A DNA stretch of 64,000 nt from Symbiodinium kawagutii (GCA_009767595.1 VSDK01026163.1:62001-126000), one strand, 5' to 3'; positions 1-12,477 are shown, counted from the first letter of the stretch. Program-made: numbers and translations. The notes: generated by a model from the letters alone, not told the origin.

Positions 1-750
1 GCCGCCTCGGGACCAAGAAGTAAAATGAAGTAAGGCAGGGTGAGCATCTGCGTCTGTTGCAAAGCTGTGCATCTTGAGATGAGATCTGATCATCGGCAAG
101 AAAACCGCCAACTGTCCAAAGCAGGAGAGTTTCTATGTCATTCTTGGACTTGGTCCCCTTGAAAACTGAGAATATGGGTCCGCACTTTTCTCCAAGATCC
201 TTCTGTTTCTTGTGATTCTCATGATCTTTCCCTGAGGCCCTGGCCAAAGCAGCATCGCATGCTGAAACGCAAGGCAGCTTCACCTTCGCCATGTTTGATA
301 AAATCCCGGGGTTTCTTCAAACTCGATTTTTCGATCTGTCCATAAATGGAGGCACGCCAACACAACAAGGACTTCTCACAAGAAATATGCCACTTTTCAA
401 TGCTTCTAACATGCATGCAGGGCGCAGGACCTGCCAACCCTCTGCACAATTGCTATGGCGCTCCCAACCTGTTGCTCTTCCTCTGGCATAGCAGTGAAAC
501 CAGCTTCCTGGCATCGCTTCCCTTCTCTAAAATGAACACAATATACCCCTCCCAAACCTCCGAAGGAGAAGAGTCTGAGGCATCATTAGAAATATTAAGC
601 CGCCTTAAGCCATTACAGTAAGCAATAAAGCACTATTCCTGTAGCCATTGAGTTATGAATCGCTGTGATAGAACCACTACTGATACTAAGCACTGTCGAT
701 GTGCTCAACATCGCTGAACCATGGCCGTAAGGAAACTGCAGAAATTGCAC

Positions 751-832
751 CTTCAAAGGTGAGATGAAGACATTCACCAAGGAGTCACCCGCTTCCAGAG
801 TGGTGCGTGAGCCATCTGCATCAATGCAAAGC
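751..832 (-). CDS. A-module exon, second half
   Basis: Acceptor CCAG|G opens in phase 2 and reads LCIDADGSRTTLEAGDSLVN then VFISPLK, ending at donor GTGCAA (27 codons plus 1 nt). It carries the full A signature: L-C-x-D-x-D-G, then G-D-S, then V-F-I-S-P. An upstream AG at 866-865 would give a longer phase-0 exon that is also open. The module recurs about 20 times in the window. Predicted extracellular; function unknown. Confidence 0.6.
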
Positions 833-1025
833 CTGGCAAACCGAAAATCGCAAAGGATCTGCATCTGCTTGGGCATATTCTGAACATCTGTCAACGCAAG
901 CAACGCACATTTGCCAAACACAAATATCATCAACTATGACTCCAAACTTGGCTACCCCTTCACCCAGAAATGATCATTAAACAAAGATAGCCCTCGCTCA
1001 ACATGCTGCGCTGCTTTGCACCTGT

Positions 1026-1100
1026 AGGTTCTTCCTTCATCCAGTGACCTTCAACGGTGCCCACATGGGTCCACAGCGAGAAACCAGGGTCCAGAGCTGA
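1026..1100 (-). CDS. possible exon with GFSL motif
   Basis: The minus strand reads ALDPGFSLWTHVGTVEG. The GFSL core recurs at 4.7 kb (TGFSLVGGP) and 41.5 kb (LGFSLVGPMGDG), so this may be a third repeated unit linked to the A/B modules. Exon ends are not resolved. Confidence 0.3.
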
Positions 1101-1379
1101 GCATCTCACCGAGCATCAAAGCTCACCAGCCATGCGTCTGAGAGGCTGGAGTGACTCCTAAGAAACTCTGATCCAACAGAGAAACATTTTTCGTAGAGGA
1201 AAGAACTAAGGAAAGAACTAAGGATAGTCATTTGATAATCAAGATAAACTGTTGATTTCAATTTTGCCCAAGCCGTTCAGTTGTTGCTTGAGCTTTATCA
1301 TCCTTAGTAAAGCAGAAATATTGATAAGTATCTATTCTTTCCTAATGAATATCCTTGTTTAGCTTCTAAATCTATTCCT

Positions 1380-1533
1380 TATTTCTTCCTGTCTTCAGAA
1401 TTTGTTTCGGAAGCTCCTCAGCGTCGAGTGAGGCGTCAAGGCCTAAGGACCAGTGCAGTGCTTCGCAAGCGTCACATCCATCGACCAAGGGAAGGACCTG
1501 TGATTCGGAGCAGCGCACGTCAGCAGCAGCCAG
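1380..1533 (-). CDS. possible Cys-containing exon
   Basis: An open frame follows a CTAAG| acceptor and reads AFLAAADVRCSESQ up to a possible GTCCTT donor; it stays open beyond (VDGCDACEALHWS). Local GC is higher than in the flanks. No family is recognised. Confidence 0.3.
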
Positions 1534-1829
1534 GAAGGCCTTAGAACTTGGGAAAGGAAAGCACCAAAGAATCATAGAATATAATAGTAAATAGTGGTTT
1601 ATCTCATGAAATGACTGACACATCAAGAAATGACACCATTAGAATTCACTGACGCACAATTCTCATTGAAGTCAATCAAGTATCACTAACACATCTCATA
1701 ATTGTAAACTATTGTCGAAGACTAATTATGCATGGTGAACCACTATTTACCATCAGTGAGCGTTCTCAGCATCCTGGCTATCATCTTATTGACAATCTTA
1801 GATTCGCATGATCCTTCTTTCCATCATGG

Positions 1830-1975
1830 CCTGGGGTAGCCTCGGGTGTGGTCTCTCGGGTCCAGACAGTTGCTGTTGATCCAGGAAGCAGCAAACTTCT
1901 ACAGGGCTCTGCAACACACCTGCGCTGTCACTGAAAAGTGGATTGGATGTCATGGTGCCAAAGGGCCCCAGCCTG
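1830..1975 (-). CDS. possible exon, frame uncertain
   Basis: The minus frame is open with LGPFGTMTSNPLFSDS and SPVEVCCF. It resembles the post-L-C-D-D-G part of module A but lacks the Cys-Asp core. A plus-strand frame is also open here. Confidence 0.22.
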
Positions 1976-2507
1976 TACTACTGAAGAGTGTAACTGGGTG
2001 CAGATGTAATTTGTATTCGGAAGATATGAAACTTCAACCTACTGCGATCTCCCTGGTTTTGTTTGTGCCATCTTTGCCTCACCAAGACCTCCTGATTCAT
2101 CTCCTTTCGGATGGTGGAAGCTGGTGGCAAAGAAGGTCCTTAAAACAGAACAAGTCGAGAAGAAAGATTGCAAGATTCGAAACACGAAGATTGCACTCGT
2201 CATCGGAAGCATTTGGAAATATTTGGAAGCACTCAACACAAAAATGGCAGTAATGCTTAACAAGGGTCAATAGTCATGCTTTGTCGTGGTCATGACTTGC
2301 AACATCTGCTGGGTGTTGCTGGGTATAAACTTTTGGCACTTGTCTAGTGTTCTTTCTGTCTGCAAAAAACCTTGCCATTGCTGAGATTCATGCCAAGAGG
2401 GGCAACATAAAGTGACAATCCGGATTCACCTGAGTGCCATATTATGCAGTGCCAGTGGGACAATTATGCAATTCATCGTTGCTTGTTGGTAGCGTGGAAA
2501 CATGATG

Positions 2508-2672
2508 AAACCTGTATTGATCCTTCCTCTTCATCAATTCTTAGGGACAAGGTTTTGGGGTCCAACTTAGGGACATTTTCAGTCTCAATGTCTAAGATCC
2601 TGACCAATGGGAAACTCCAGCCCAACACCTTCAGTTCAAGCGTGCACTTTTGGATGAGAGTCATTGCACCTA
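2508..2672 (-). CDS. possible exon
   Basis: A TGTAG| acceptor is followed by MTLIQKCTLELKVLGWSFPL and later DIETENVPKLDPKTL, ending at a possible GTTTCA donor. The sequence is beta-strand-rich. No domain is recognised. Confidence 0.35.
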
Positions 2673-2924
2673 CAGCGGATTGTCAGTGACAACTGCTAGA
2701 GGCCAGGATATGATTCCCTATAAAATCCTCTCATTTTCGATGTGCTTAGATAAGAGGTCCTACCCTACAACATCATTCTGAAATGAACATAGGCATACAA
2801 CTACAGCAACTAGTGAACCAATAGTACCAAACATAGTAATTATCCAATGGTGAAAATCCTGAATGATCTCGACAAGTCTGCACCATCGAACTACACACGA
2901 CTATTGATCACTCAATGGTCCCCT

Positions 2925-2984
2925 GAGGGCACTGCCATCGATGTCGACACAAATGCGATAGCGGGTTCCCATGGTGAGCCCAGC
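2925..2984 (-). CDS. A-module exon, unsplit core
   Basis: Acceptor TTTCAG| gives a phase-0 exon reading AGLTMGTRYRICVDIDGS. This is nearly the same as the 54.4-kb exon (GLTVGARYSLCVDIDGDGP). The intron that splits C|V in other copies is absent here. The low end is uncertain. Confidence 0.6.
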
Positions 2985-2999
2985 CTGAAACATCAAAGA

Positions 3000-4496
3000 T
3001 CATCAAAGCATCTGAATGATGAAACTGAGTTTGACTCTATGAAGAAACTTCTGAGCGAAGCAGTTGTTGTAACTCATCTGCTTTGATGCTTCTAAGTTCT
3101 GTTGCTTGTGGAGCATCCAACGTGCGAAATTCTCGAGTCGAATGACCGGCTTACCAGGGCTCGTGCCAAAGAGAAATTCAATTCCCACCTCAGGCGTAAA
3201 ATAAACCAACGTATACACCTTTAATATAAATGTATATATAAATATGTGAATATGAATGCATATATATATATAGATATACATAATTGTATTGGAACACAAA
3301 TTTGTCCGAGATTGCAGCAGTGTGGCGTTGTTCGTCGCCATGAAGGAAACCTGAGTCGGAGGTAATGAACAAAAACTATCCGGCGCCCATGCCACCACAG
3401 TTCTTTCAAAAGAAATCCCCAACAGAAGTGTCGACTGGTTCAGAATTCTACGTAAGAACCAACCCGCTGCTGTGTTCTTCATTTTTTTGCACAGTTCTCC
3501 AGAATTTTGGGGCCGCCTCTGCTGTTCTCAAAGGAGGGCCTTGGCTGTCTGCAATGGAGCAACCTCAGTCGGCTTTCAAAACACTTGGAGAACAAATTTT
3601 GGTAGCTTCAAAATGCTTCAAACCATCTATGTAAGGATCACCAGTCTTGGTATGCCATTTACGAACAACTCAAAATGGGTCTGCCTGCAGCCACCGTTTT
3701 GCACCCAGAGCAACCACAATACTTAATGTAAACCATCATCAACCACCCCAGACAATCATGATTGGTTCTTACCCCAAGAATTCAGGAAGAAGCAGGAATA
3801 AGTGGGGCAATAGCTTTGGGTTTTTTGATTGCTGCCTTGGTCCTCGCCTGCCGACAAGAAGGCCGTTGAAGCCTCAAATGACAATCAAAGCAGCTACGCC
3901 GGTGTTGCGAAGGCATCAACATGCATCAACCACATTGCTCAACTGTCATTCCACCTGCAATGTGTGAGTGTTTTCTTCAAAAAACGTTGAGCAGCCCTGA
4001 AGCTGGCTGGTTGTTGCATTGTCAAAGCAAATAATCCTAAGCAAAGGTAACAACTCTGGCTACCCACATGCCACATTATGGATCATGGCTTCTTTCATGC
4101 TGTTTGGAAGAGATTTCTGATCTATGATTCAGTCAGAATGAGGAGTTCACGTGGCCACTACGCTTGTATACAGCCTCCATTCGCAGTGAAAATCTCAAAA
4201 TTAGACAGAATTGTCTTGCAAAGAATTTCACCCACCATTTTGGATGATAGTTGGCATTCACCCACTCCCATGTGCGGTATGGTGCTACAGACTTCATACT
4301 ACATATTGTTGCCATGTAAAGTCCGAACGTGTCTAGGCTGCCCGCCGTTGAGCATTGATCTGGCAAGCATTGCAGAACGACTGGCTGGGCCTCACAATTG
4401 GGCAAGAAACTGTACAAAGACCTGAATCACAACTAGTGGAGATCGTCATCGTCATCGTCATCGTCATCGTCGTCGTCGTCGTCGTCGGCGGCGTCG

Positions 4497-4594
<98 letters not shown>

Positions 4595-4600
4595 TTCATG
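3000..4600. other. non-coding stretch with microsatellites
   Basis: No supported exon. It holds a (TA)n tract near 3225-3290 and the start of the TCA repeat at 4440. Short plus-strand frames have no splice, motif or composition support. Confidence 0.5.
4440..4593. repeat. (TCA/TCG)n microsatellite
   Basis: About 150 bp of trinucleotide repeat, TCATCG and TCG variants passing into pure TCA. The apparent poly-Ile and poly-Met frames across it are artefacts. Confidence 0.95.
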
Positions 4601-4642
4601 ATTATAGCTTGGGTTTGCATATATTCCCCATCTCCCCTACAG

Positions 4643-4775
4643 TAACCCCTTCAACATCCTGGAACTCCATCCCTTCCACGGACCGCTCTCCTTCTTGGCG
4701 TCCTGCGAGGCAGGGCCACCCACCAGCGAGAAACCGGTGAGATTCACCAAGGCGTCCACCATGCCCTCGCCGTTG
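4643..4775 (-). CDS. GFSLVG-module exon
   Basis: The minus strand reads GMVDALVNLTGFSLVGGP then SQDAKKESGPWKGW, ending at a GTAGGG donor. The core matches LGFSLVGPMGDG at 41.5 kb. The acceptor is uncertain because of the CAT repeat beside it. Confidence 0.5.
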
Positions 4776-4785
4776 GATTCGCATC

Positions 4786-4825
4786 ATCATCATCGTCATC
4801 ATCATCGTCATCATCATCGTCATGC
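4786..4825. repeat. (CAT/CGT)n microsatellite
   Basis: Repeating CATCATCATCGT units beside the 4.7-kb exon; the same repeat family as 4440-4593. Confidence 0.85.
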
Positions 4826-4924
4826 ATGGTCATCAACAGTGATTATATGTGCTTATGATAATCTTAGTGATCACTATGACCATGATGATCGGGATGGTGT
4901 ACACGAACATGCTGAACTCCATGG

Positions 4925-5034
4925 GTTGTGTCGATGATTCCAAGGATGGCACATCTGATGATGCGCGGACCGCAGGTGGCGAAACGACCTCGTGGCTCCG
5001 TGCTCCAACAGAGTTCATGTCGGTGTCCAATGCT
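4925..5034 (-). CDS. A-like exon
   Basis: The frame reads ALDTDMNSVGARSHEVVSPP then AVRASSDVP. The L-D-T-D and V-V-S-P-P positions fit the second half of module A. A possible partner (GFCMNSDLALSTSEY) lies at 5.05-5.12 kb. Boundaries are approximate. Confidence 0.4.
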
Positions 5035-5179
5035 TCGAGTTGATCTTTGTTGGTGCTGGGATACTCACTTGTACTGAGAGCTAGATCAGAATTCATGCAG
5101 AATCCATTCCATGCTCCCAATCCGTGCTCCTCGCAAGCACTTGGCACCACCACTGTGTCACAGTTGGAGACCGAGGCAC

Positions 5180-5257
5180 TGAGATGACGCCGCTGATGTA
5201 GACTTCGAAGAGGGAATCTCCTGCGACTTTCTCGGGGCCTGCTCCATCCAGATCGAC
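5180..5257 (-). CDS. A-module exon, second half (phase 0-0)
   Basis: Acceptor CTAAG|GTC gives exactly 26 codons, VDLDGAGPEKVAGDSLFEVY then ISGVIS, to donor GTGCCT. It completes the exon at 5524-5605, which ends in YRVC, so the join restores Y-R-V-C-V-D-L-D-G. This is one of the clearest A-module pairs. Confidence 0.7.
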
Positions 5258-5523
5258 CTTAGAAAATCAGGATCCATCTGTTTCCAAAATATGTCATCAA
5301 ATTACATATCACATTTAATTCTATCTATGTCTATGTTACAAACTCTGGAAACACGCATTGATGTGGTGCACTTGTCTATGTAGCAATATCATATTTTTAT
5401 CATATTTTATCATATTATTTAATGCATGATTCTGTATATTTCTGTATGATGTTCTTGTTGCGAAAGATCTTTGGGTGGGAAAGTCACTGTCGAAGGCTGC
5501 CATGAGATCTCTGAGTTGGCGAC

Positions 5524-5605
5524 GCAAACGCGGTAGCTGAGACCAGTTTCTAGGCCACTTGCCTTGGAAGATGACTCGCATGTTCTCACCACCTCCAACC
5601 GTGTC
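5524..5605 (-). CDS. A-module exon, first half
   Basis: A phase-2 start and 27 codons: LEVVRTCESSSKASG then LETGLSYRVC, stopping at donor GTCGCC. It pairs in phase 0 with the exon at 5180-5257; the intron falls between Cys and Val of the L-C-V-D-x-D-G core. Confidence 0.6.
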
Positions 5606-6477
5606 CTTGGGCAATGTCCATACCATGTCCACAGAAAGGGCACATCCATCAGGTCTCATTTTCGACAGCGTTGGCAAAGAAAACTGACTTCATTTGAACA
5701 TGTTGTGTGAAAGAAATCGATTTGGCAGGCTTTTTACGGGGTCCCAATACCCATACGAGCAGTGAGAACCCTTGCCTCTTCGTTTTATTCTGGTTGGCCA
5801 ACAATATTCCCATGTAATCAACATAAGGCCATACCTCGAAATATATCCTCAGAAACGCATGGATGCGGTTTGGAAGCCGGATGGGATATCTCTTGGTATG
5901 ATCTATGCTGGTTTACTGCGCAGTCACCCCCACAATAGTGAATCATCCTGTCAGAAATCTGGGATTCCACATCCAAGGCAAGATCATGCCCAGCACTCGT
6001 TTGCAATGATTCCTACATATCACCCTGCATAAACAATCAAGAAACATCAATAATGTCTACGCCCATTGATTCAGCAAGAAATTTGGCATTCAGAACTCTG
6101 TTGTAAGTGGGGCGTGTTTCGGTTTGCTGACCATGCCCAGTGCGATGGGGCGCTTTTAGCGTGCCAATAAATGCAGCACTTCTGGGACTTTGATCGTGAG
6201 ATGTTCCGGCTTCCGATTATCATATGAACCTTTCTTGTTTTAGAGTAGCAACATTTTCGGTCCAACATTTTCAGATAGCAGCACGTTAATTTAGACAAGT
6301 CAAACGTTTCTTTTGAGTGGTTGATTTTCCAGTGCTGGAAGTGCACATCAATTTGATCTGTTGCCCGGGGAAGGGAGCAACATGGTGCAGAGTGTCTGGC
6401 CCAGGGCTTTATTCCAAGCAATTCCATTTGGAACGAAATCAATTTTGAACATTTTTTTGTGAAATTTTTGGTGCCCT

Positions 6478-6595
6478 CCATTCGTGCCCTCTGTGTAATG
6501 AGGGCTATCTGAAAATCTACAGCTCAGAGTCCAGGCATGTCCAGGCTTCCCAGCGTTCACGGTAGCAGAAAAGGTGGGCGGTAGGCCGGAGAGAA
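6478..6595 (-). CDS. B-module exon
   Basis: GTCAG| acceptor, then PPTFSATVNAGKPGHAWTLS followed by CRFSD. The layout T-x-S-A-x-x-x-A-G-x-x-x-x-x-L-S-C matches the exon at 53950-54084. The donor is unresolved. The next 150 bp (VADIGVFPVGLSG) may hold an A-like piece. Confidence 0.45.
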
Positions 6596-7384
6596 CTGAC
6601 ACGCTCGTCGTTTCGTTGCCTTTCCGAATGAAACGACTTCACTGATGAAAAAATATGGGATATGGGAGCAGTATTCCCATGAGTGTTGATAGACCCCGAC
6701 AAACCAACTGGAAAAACACCTATATCAGCAACCAAAGCATCAACATCAGTCATTTAAAACCTAGATCCACTGGTCGGTGAAAAACATTGCTAGTGGCATG
6801 ATGCAAAATAAGATCACCATCTCAAATAAGCCTACAATGCCCTATAAACTAGGAAACCACGGTTTCTTGGGATCAAACCTGGAATTAAATCTTTGATTAC
6901 AAAACAATACTATATGATACTTGTGTTGGTAATATTTACTTTATTCAATATATTTCAATATAATGATAGCTACTCCTGAGCATTTTGGGATCAAACCCGA
7001 ACCAGTTGTGGCACGTAGTCGACCTCCAAGTGCGCCTGAACCAGGTTCCACATCGCAGCTCGTCGAGGAGAGGAACAACGTGGACACCTGGATCCATGAT
7101 GAACCACGTCATCCAGGAACTGCTTGAAACGAAGGAACTGCTTGAAGGAACTCCAAGGAACTGTTTGATCGATCTTCGTATCTTCATTGACCAACTGAAT
7201 TATGGGCCGCGATGGCCATAGTCAATGGTTCTCAAGTCGCAAATGTAAAACCATTCAAATCTTGCTTCTGAACTCCGAATTGAAGATCTAAAATTTGAAG
7301 TAAGAGATTACTGACAGATTGAAGAAATTTGAAGAATCTTTTTGAGAAAAATGTTCTCTTCATCTGCTCCGATTTTTTCTGCAA

Positions 7385-7500
7385 ATCTGCGTCTCCGCTT
7401 GGGCTCCGGCTCCTGACACGAAGCCCCTGCAGTCGGCCGAGCAAATCAGCTCGAGGACTTCGGACTCCGCAGCCTGGCGACGGTTGGAGCTGTTGGAGTC
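7385..7500 (-). CDS. B-like exon
   Basis: A GC-rich open frame reads ESEVLELICSADCRGFVSG then AGAQAETQICRK. The L-x-L-x-C-x-x-x-C spacing is that of module B. Boundaries are not fixed. Confidence 0.45.
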
Positions 7501-7799
7501 ACTCGTGTTGAATCCATAGTTTTTTTTATTCAAAAATTGAAATAAGGTTGTTGAATTGAAATTTAAGAATAAAATTGAATAAAATGGAATAAGTCCTGAT
7601 GTATTGAAGATTCTAAGTTATTGCGATGATATATTGATACTCGTGATCATCATTGCATACACTTTGACTCACTGTGGAGATTGTGCTCAAGACTGCTGAT
7701 CATGCCATCGGTTCTAGCTACGCGAAACTGCTACTACACTCATCTACACTCTACCTTTACTTCAACATTTTTTGCCCCGATCATTTGGCGATTCTTTGG

Positions 7800-7960
7800 G
7801 CCGCTTCGAGCAACCGATTCCATTTTCACATTGCCCACGCCTGAATGAAACGGGTTCGGATCAGCTCGATCCCTGCGACAAAGGGCCCGGTACCCACGGC
7901 AGGTCCGGCCTACACCAGGGCTGCAAGGCTGAAAACATGGTCGCCGAAATCTCACGATGG
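7800..7960 (-). CDS. possible A-like exon
   Basis: Frame TCRGYRALCRRDRADP then PFHSGVGNVKM resembles Y-x-x-L-C-x-D of module A. An overlapping frame (VGTGPFVAGIELIRTRF) is also open, so the frame is uncertain. Confidence 0.3.
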
Positions 7961-8181
7961 GGTTGGTAGTCACAGTTAGTCCAGGAACACGCCACTTGTA
8001 ATCGAACATTCCACTTCTATTGCATTTTCCGTCAAGGAATCTGCAGAATCACTATTCAACATCGCTTCGATTGAATGTCTCTGTCAAGGACTTCTCACAC
8101 TAAACAGCATTGAACAGCACCGTAAGTGTGGAACAGTTCTCAAGTGGCTCAGTTTTAGTCTTCACAACATGGTGAATTCAC

Positions 8182-8245
8182 CCGGTGTGATCTCCATGGT
8201 GCCTTGAGTTTTGGTGCTGTGGGTCCATCAAGGTCCGTACAGAGC
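8182..8245 (-). CDS. A-module exon, second half
   Basis: Acceptor CTAAG|G (phase 2) then LCTDLDGPTAPKLKAPWRSH and R, 21 codons, to donor GTGAAT. It follows the exon at 8915-8978: the two leftover nucleotides TT plus G make Leu, giving A-G-Y-R-Y-L-L-C-T-D-L-D-G across a 669-nt intron. Confidence 0.7.
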
Positions 8246-8914
8246 CTTAGTGCTTGAAACAGCAAGGAATCGGAACCGAAGTGAACAGCAGAAATTGACT
8301 GTTATGTAATATACATGTTGATTAACTATATAGGTTATATAAGTTGATTAAGTACATAAGTTCAGTACAAAAGTTAACTATGGTTCACTATAGTGTTGAT
8401 TAGTCAGCGACTTCATGGTTAGTGATCACAAATCACAATACTCGTAATCAATCATCGTTAAGAAAACGTCTCTGATTCACTAGTTGTTGGTAGCAATGGA
8501 TCACAGCTGGAATAGCGATTTGTATATCATCTATATATGTGCTCCTCTTAGTTCATTAGAATGATGCTATGAGCTGCGAATGCTGGTTGGTAGCCAATAC
8601 TGAGCGATGATATCAACAACAATGTTGATGTATCCAACGATAGCAAAGAGCAGTGGGGATACAGCAATCATTCAACAGTCGGAGGTAGTCCGTCCAACTA
8701 TGTGGTGCTGCCAAGAGGGTCTTACCGCTGTCTCTAGTTCCCTGGGAATTGAATCCACTGAATCCAATGAATCCTTGTCTGACCACCTCACCTGCCTCTG
8801 ACACCGTCAGAAACTTCATCTTCAAGTTATTCATCTTTGACTTGATCTTGCGTGACTTTCCTTTCCATGAACTCCATGAACTGTTTCGTCCGGGTGCACT
8901 TGAAGTCAAGCTAC

Positions 8915-8978
8915 AAATAGCGATATCCAGCTTCCAAATCTGTCGCGTCCAACGTCAAGTTGAAGCTAGGTGCGACTC
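8915..8978 (-). CDS. A-module exon, first half (phase 1-2)
   Basis: Acceptor GAACAG|GA; 20 codons read VAPSFNLTLDATDLEAGYRY, ending at donor GTAGCT with two nucleotides over. The same phases and the same L-D-A-x-x-L-x-A-G-Y-R-Y motif occur at 42562-42613. Confidence 0.7.
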
Positions 8979-9014
8979 CTGTTCCAAGAGCAAGACAAGT
9001 CCGAATCCGTTGAT

Positions 9015-9193
9015 AGATGCGTTCCAGCAGGGTAGTCATGATGGGTTATCAATACCCTACAAAAAACCGGCGATTGTCAAAGGGGTGTGGAGTTCTCTTG
9101 AGTTTACCTGTCATAATCCCTTAGACCTCAATTTAGCGAGGCCTCTTTTTCTTGGAAGGTAAAAGGTGAAGGTCGCAGGAAGGGGTCGAATAG

Positions 9194-9248
<55 letters not shown>

Positions 9249-10510
9249 CCATCTTTTCAGCTACAAAGACTCAGTTGGCATCATTCAAATGATGGATTTC
9301 ATAGGGTTTCTGTCGCTGTAAAACTTCGAGTTGAAAGCTTCAGCTTTGCTCCTTGAAAATAAGCTCCAGCCGTTTTCTTTCCAGGTAGGGGATCATCCTG
9401 GGAGCCATGCATGGGGCTTGCATGGGCAGCCGGCTGAAGATGCATGATGTGCGTCTTGCTTCACCATGACTTTTCAGTCATGAGCACAGCGGGGATGACG
9501 AACAAAAGGGTAGTCCATCATCTGATTATATTATCTGCGAGCCAACATTGGTAGTAGACAATATTCACTACATTTGCTATTAAATCTATGAATCACGCAT
9601 TGCAAGCGACAAAGAATTATTACTACAATCATAGATCCATCTCCAACATCACCGGTCACCAAGCTTCGCAATCTGTGGCCAGAAAGCCCCAGGACCTGAC
9701 CGGGCAACAATGACTTGGTGGTCGAGCAGTCAATGCGCAGGGGCAAATGTTGAGAACATGATTCTAGGAATTTTAAGATTATGTAGAAAATTATGTAGTA
9801 TCATGTATTATCATGTAGTATTGAATGTAGTATTATGTAGAGATGTTTTTACATGTCTTGTATGTAGATCTATACATCGATATGAAATGGTCTTTTCATG
9901 AGATACATGGAGATTTATGCAAACCCATAACCCATACCAATATTTTCAAAATGTCACAAAGTCGAGTCAATTCTTCGATACTCAATATTGTATCTGTAGA
10001 GATGATATCTATGTATTGAAGAACATCTTTTGACTATCCCGGAAACTTAGAGTTGAAAAGAAGGGCGAAGGGGTGCCAAAAAGGAACTGTTGACCTTGTT
10101 AGAGAAAGGGTGCAATAGAACGACAGTACCCAACTTTTATGAAGGTGTCGTCTGTGGACAACTGTGCAAACTCCTTTTCATGGTTGGATGCACAAAGTGC
10201 CAAATCAAAGGCTTCCACAGCAGTGAAAATCAAGCTGCAAAAACATGAAGAAAGCATGTTTTTTCATTTTTTTTGCATGAACCCACGTCCATTTTGCAAA
10301 CTATCGGTGGCAACCAGCAGCTTTGCCTGGTGTCGCAACCCGCTGCACACTCAAGGTAGATGTACTGCAGTGGGCGTCGCCGAATGGTCTCTGAAGTGGT
10401 CACCACCTCCGTTTTTCGCACAGCAAAGGTTGCTCTGGCCTAGTCACAGTCTTCTCGACATCCCAAACAAAACACAGGATAACTAAGGAGTGGGCAGCAC
10501 CAGATACATA
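9015..10510. other. non-coding stretch, mostly intron
   Basis: Holds the CAT microsatellite at 9197-9252 and AT-rich GTAGTATTATG-type tracts near 9780-9845. A weak minus frame at 9640-9720 (LVTGDVGDGSMI) is not called. Confidence 0.4.
9197..9252. repeat. (CAT)n microsatellite
   Basis: About 18 CAT units ending in CACCATC. A second long copy of the repeat type at 4440. Confidence 0.95.
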
Positions 10511-10511
10511 C

Positions 10512-10627
10512 CTCAATCGCAAGCCGGACGGAACTGCGGGACGCCCTTGTGTTGCTGGTCTGCAAATACAGTGATGAAGCCATCCAGAGGCCACAATATG
10601 TGTCAAAACCATCGATTGCAGCATCTG
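10512..10627 (-). CDS. exon with strong GT donor, module unknown
   Basis: Acceptor CACCAG|CA and donor GAG|GTATGT enclose 38 codons (phase 1-0): DAAIDGFDTYCGLWMASS then LYLQTSNTRASRSSVRLAIE. D-x-Y-C-G-L resembles the Y-x-L-C core of module A. Splice sites and open frame agree well. Confidence 0.5.
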
Positions 10628-10984
10628 CTGGTGAGTGAACAAACATGATCATATCATGAATCATAAAACGTTTAGCTGCAGTATGAATAAAACGCTGTTT
10701 CAACTGCGGAATTTGAAGTATTGAGTGGACAACTTACTCTATCAATTCATCACAACAATCAATCATAAAGTTGAAGCATTAGTTTGCTAATCACCGAATC
10801 AATTGTTTTCCATCAACAGATTGATATTCTACATCCAACAATGATAATCATCCGGCAATGATCATCATTCTACATCCTTTTGGGCGTTAGATTCGATGTG
10901 TTGATGCAAATCACAAGCCTCTCACAACCATCATTAACCATCCATGTTTACCATCCATGTTTACCATCCAAGCCTCTCATCGTT

Positions 10985-11130
10985 GTGCCATGTTGTGCCC
11001 AGCGACACCGGCGGTCCACCGGCTGGACCCGGTCGGAGCGGCCCCATGTCTCCGTCGTAGTCTTCGCAAACCACCGCATGGTCACCGATCTCCAGGCCCG
11101 AAGCATCCACCTGGCGCCGAATCTCCAGGT
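10985..11130 (-). CDS. A-module exon
   Basis: The frame reads TNLEIRRQVDASGLEIGDHA then VVCEDYDGDMGPLRPGPAG. The V-C-E-D-Y-D-G-x-x-G-P-L core is the module A signature, and V-D-A-x-x-L-x-x-G matches the first half, so both halves sit in one exon. The ends are approximate. Confidence 0.6.
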
Positions 11131-11149
11131 TGGTCATGCAATTTGAAGA

Positions 11150-12200
11150 TTCAGAATATAATCCTGATTAAGATTATAATTAAGATTAGGATAGTGGAGA
11201 TATTATATTTAAGATGATTCATGATTGCTTGACAGGATAGTGGAGATATGTGAAAGCCATTCTACTCTTCATGGATAGTATCCGGGTTGTATACTGTCAT
11301 GTCGACATACTGCAACCGACTGTAACATTGCTGGTTATTTCATGGGTAGGTTCAATGTTGACATTGCAAACATGGAAATAAAAGCAGTTTCCACAGCCAG
11401 ACCTATTTAGGTGGTCACAGGTCATGCAACTTGATCAATCTCTGGCTTTAGGGAAATGTGATGACCGTCAAACAAATTCTCACGAGCCAACAAATCACGG
11501 AACTAGCCATGGATCGCAACTAGAGGCTCTCACTATTCAAGTCGACCAAAACAGGTTGACCATATTCGACCAGTATGTTAGTTTCACAGATTTGGTCGCC
11601 CTGAATAGTGAGATTGTCACAGATTGTCACAGTATGTTAGTTTCACCCAGTTTGGCGAATCGACATCGACCTATCACTGACAGTTGCGCCATGCGCGGTC
11701 CGCCATGCTGCGCCATGCTGTGCCTCAAAACCCCATAGACCTCCACCGCTCTCCCAAATTGGCACAGCAATGTTAGTCCTGCAGAAGTTCTGAAAGTTCT
11801 GAAGAAAATATGTGGAAATGTCTGCATTTCAAACAATTTCAAAGTGAATCAAACTTTGATTCTCAAAGTTCGCCAAAAGATTTTGAACGACATCATTAGC
11901 AAAACATTCGTAGGGTCATGGCTTACCCTCAAAGGCCCCTCCTTCGAAGAATGAGAGGGTGGTTTAGGGGTTCACTAGCAATCAAGAACCACAGGGAACC
12001 CACCCAAATAGTATTGGCCAAATTGGGTAATCATCCCAAGTTATGATTCATGCTACCACCAAGCAGCCAATAGGTCACTCATCAAAATAGAACCAGCAAT
12101 GGGCTTGTTGTTATTACGTCCCAGCCTTGTTGCTGGTTCTTGACCCAAGCCTCAACATGTCACCGGAAAATGTCACAATTTGTGAGAATGGCTGGACATG
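11150..12200. other. non-coding stretch
   Basis: AT-rich (AAGATTATAATTAAG-type) with no secure exon. Minus frames at 11.66-11.79 kb (LTLLCQFGRAVEVYG) and 12.2-12.3 kb (FLSVAAEGCGVELAS) are weak exon candidates. Confidence 0.4.
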
Positions 12201-12477
12201 ATCCAGGCCCACGCAGGTCCTCTTGACCCACGGTGGCTGTGCAGAAGCGAGCTCTACTCCACAGCCCTCTGCCGCCACACTGAGGAACATCTGGAAGTTG
12301 TGGTGATACCTCAGATGCGCTCGTCAAGCCCATCGGGGTCCAAATACTCCACAATGTTGATGAATATCATTTGTATCCACATGATAGGTCAAAGGAGTTT
12401 TTTGGGATGGTGGTTGACAGTTGACAATGCTTAACCACTGAAATTTTCATAGAAAATCATCCATTTTGGTTGGTCCA

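Noticed and set aside
4333..4645. Poly-Met and poly-Ile open frames
   Set aside because: Produced by the TCA/TCG microsatellite.
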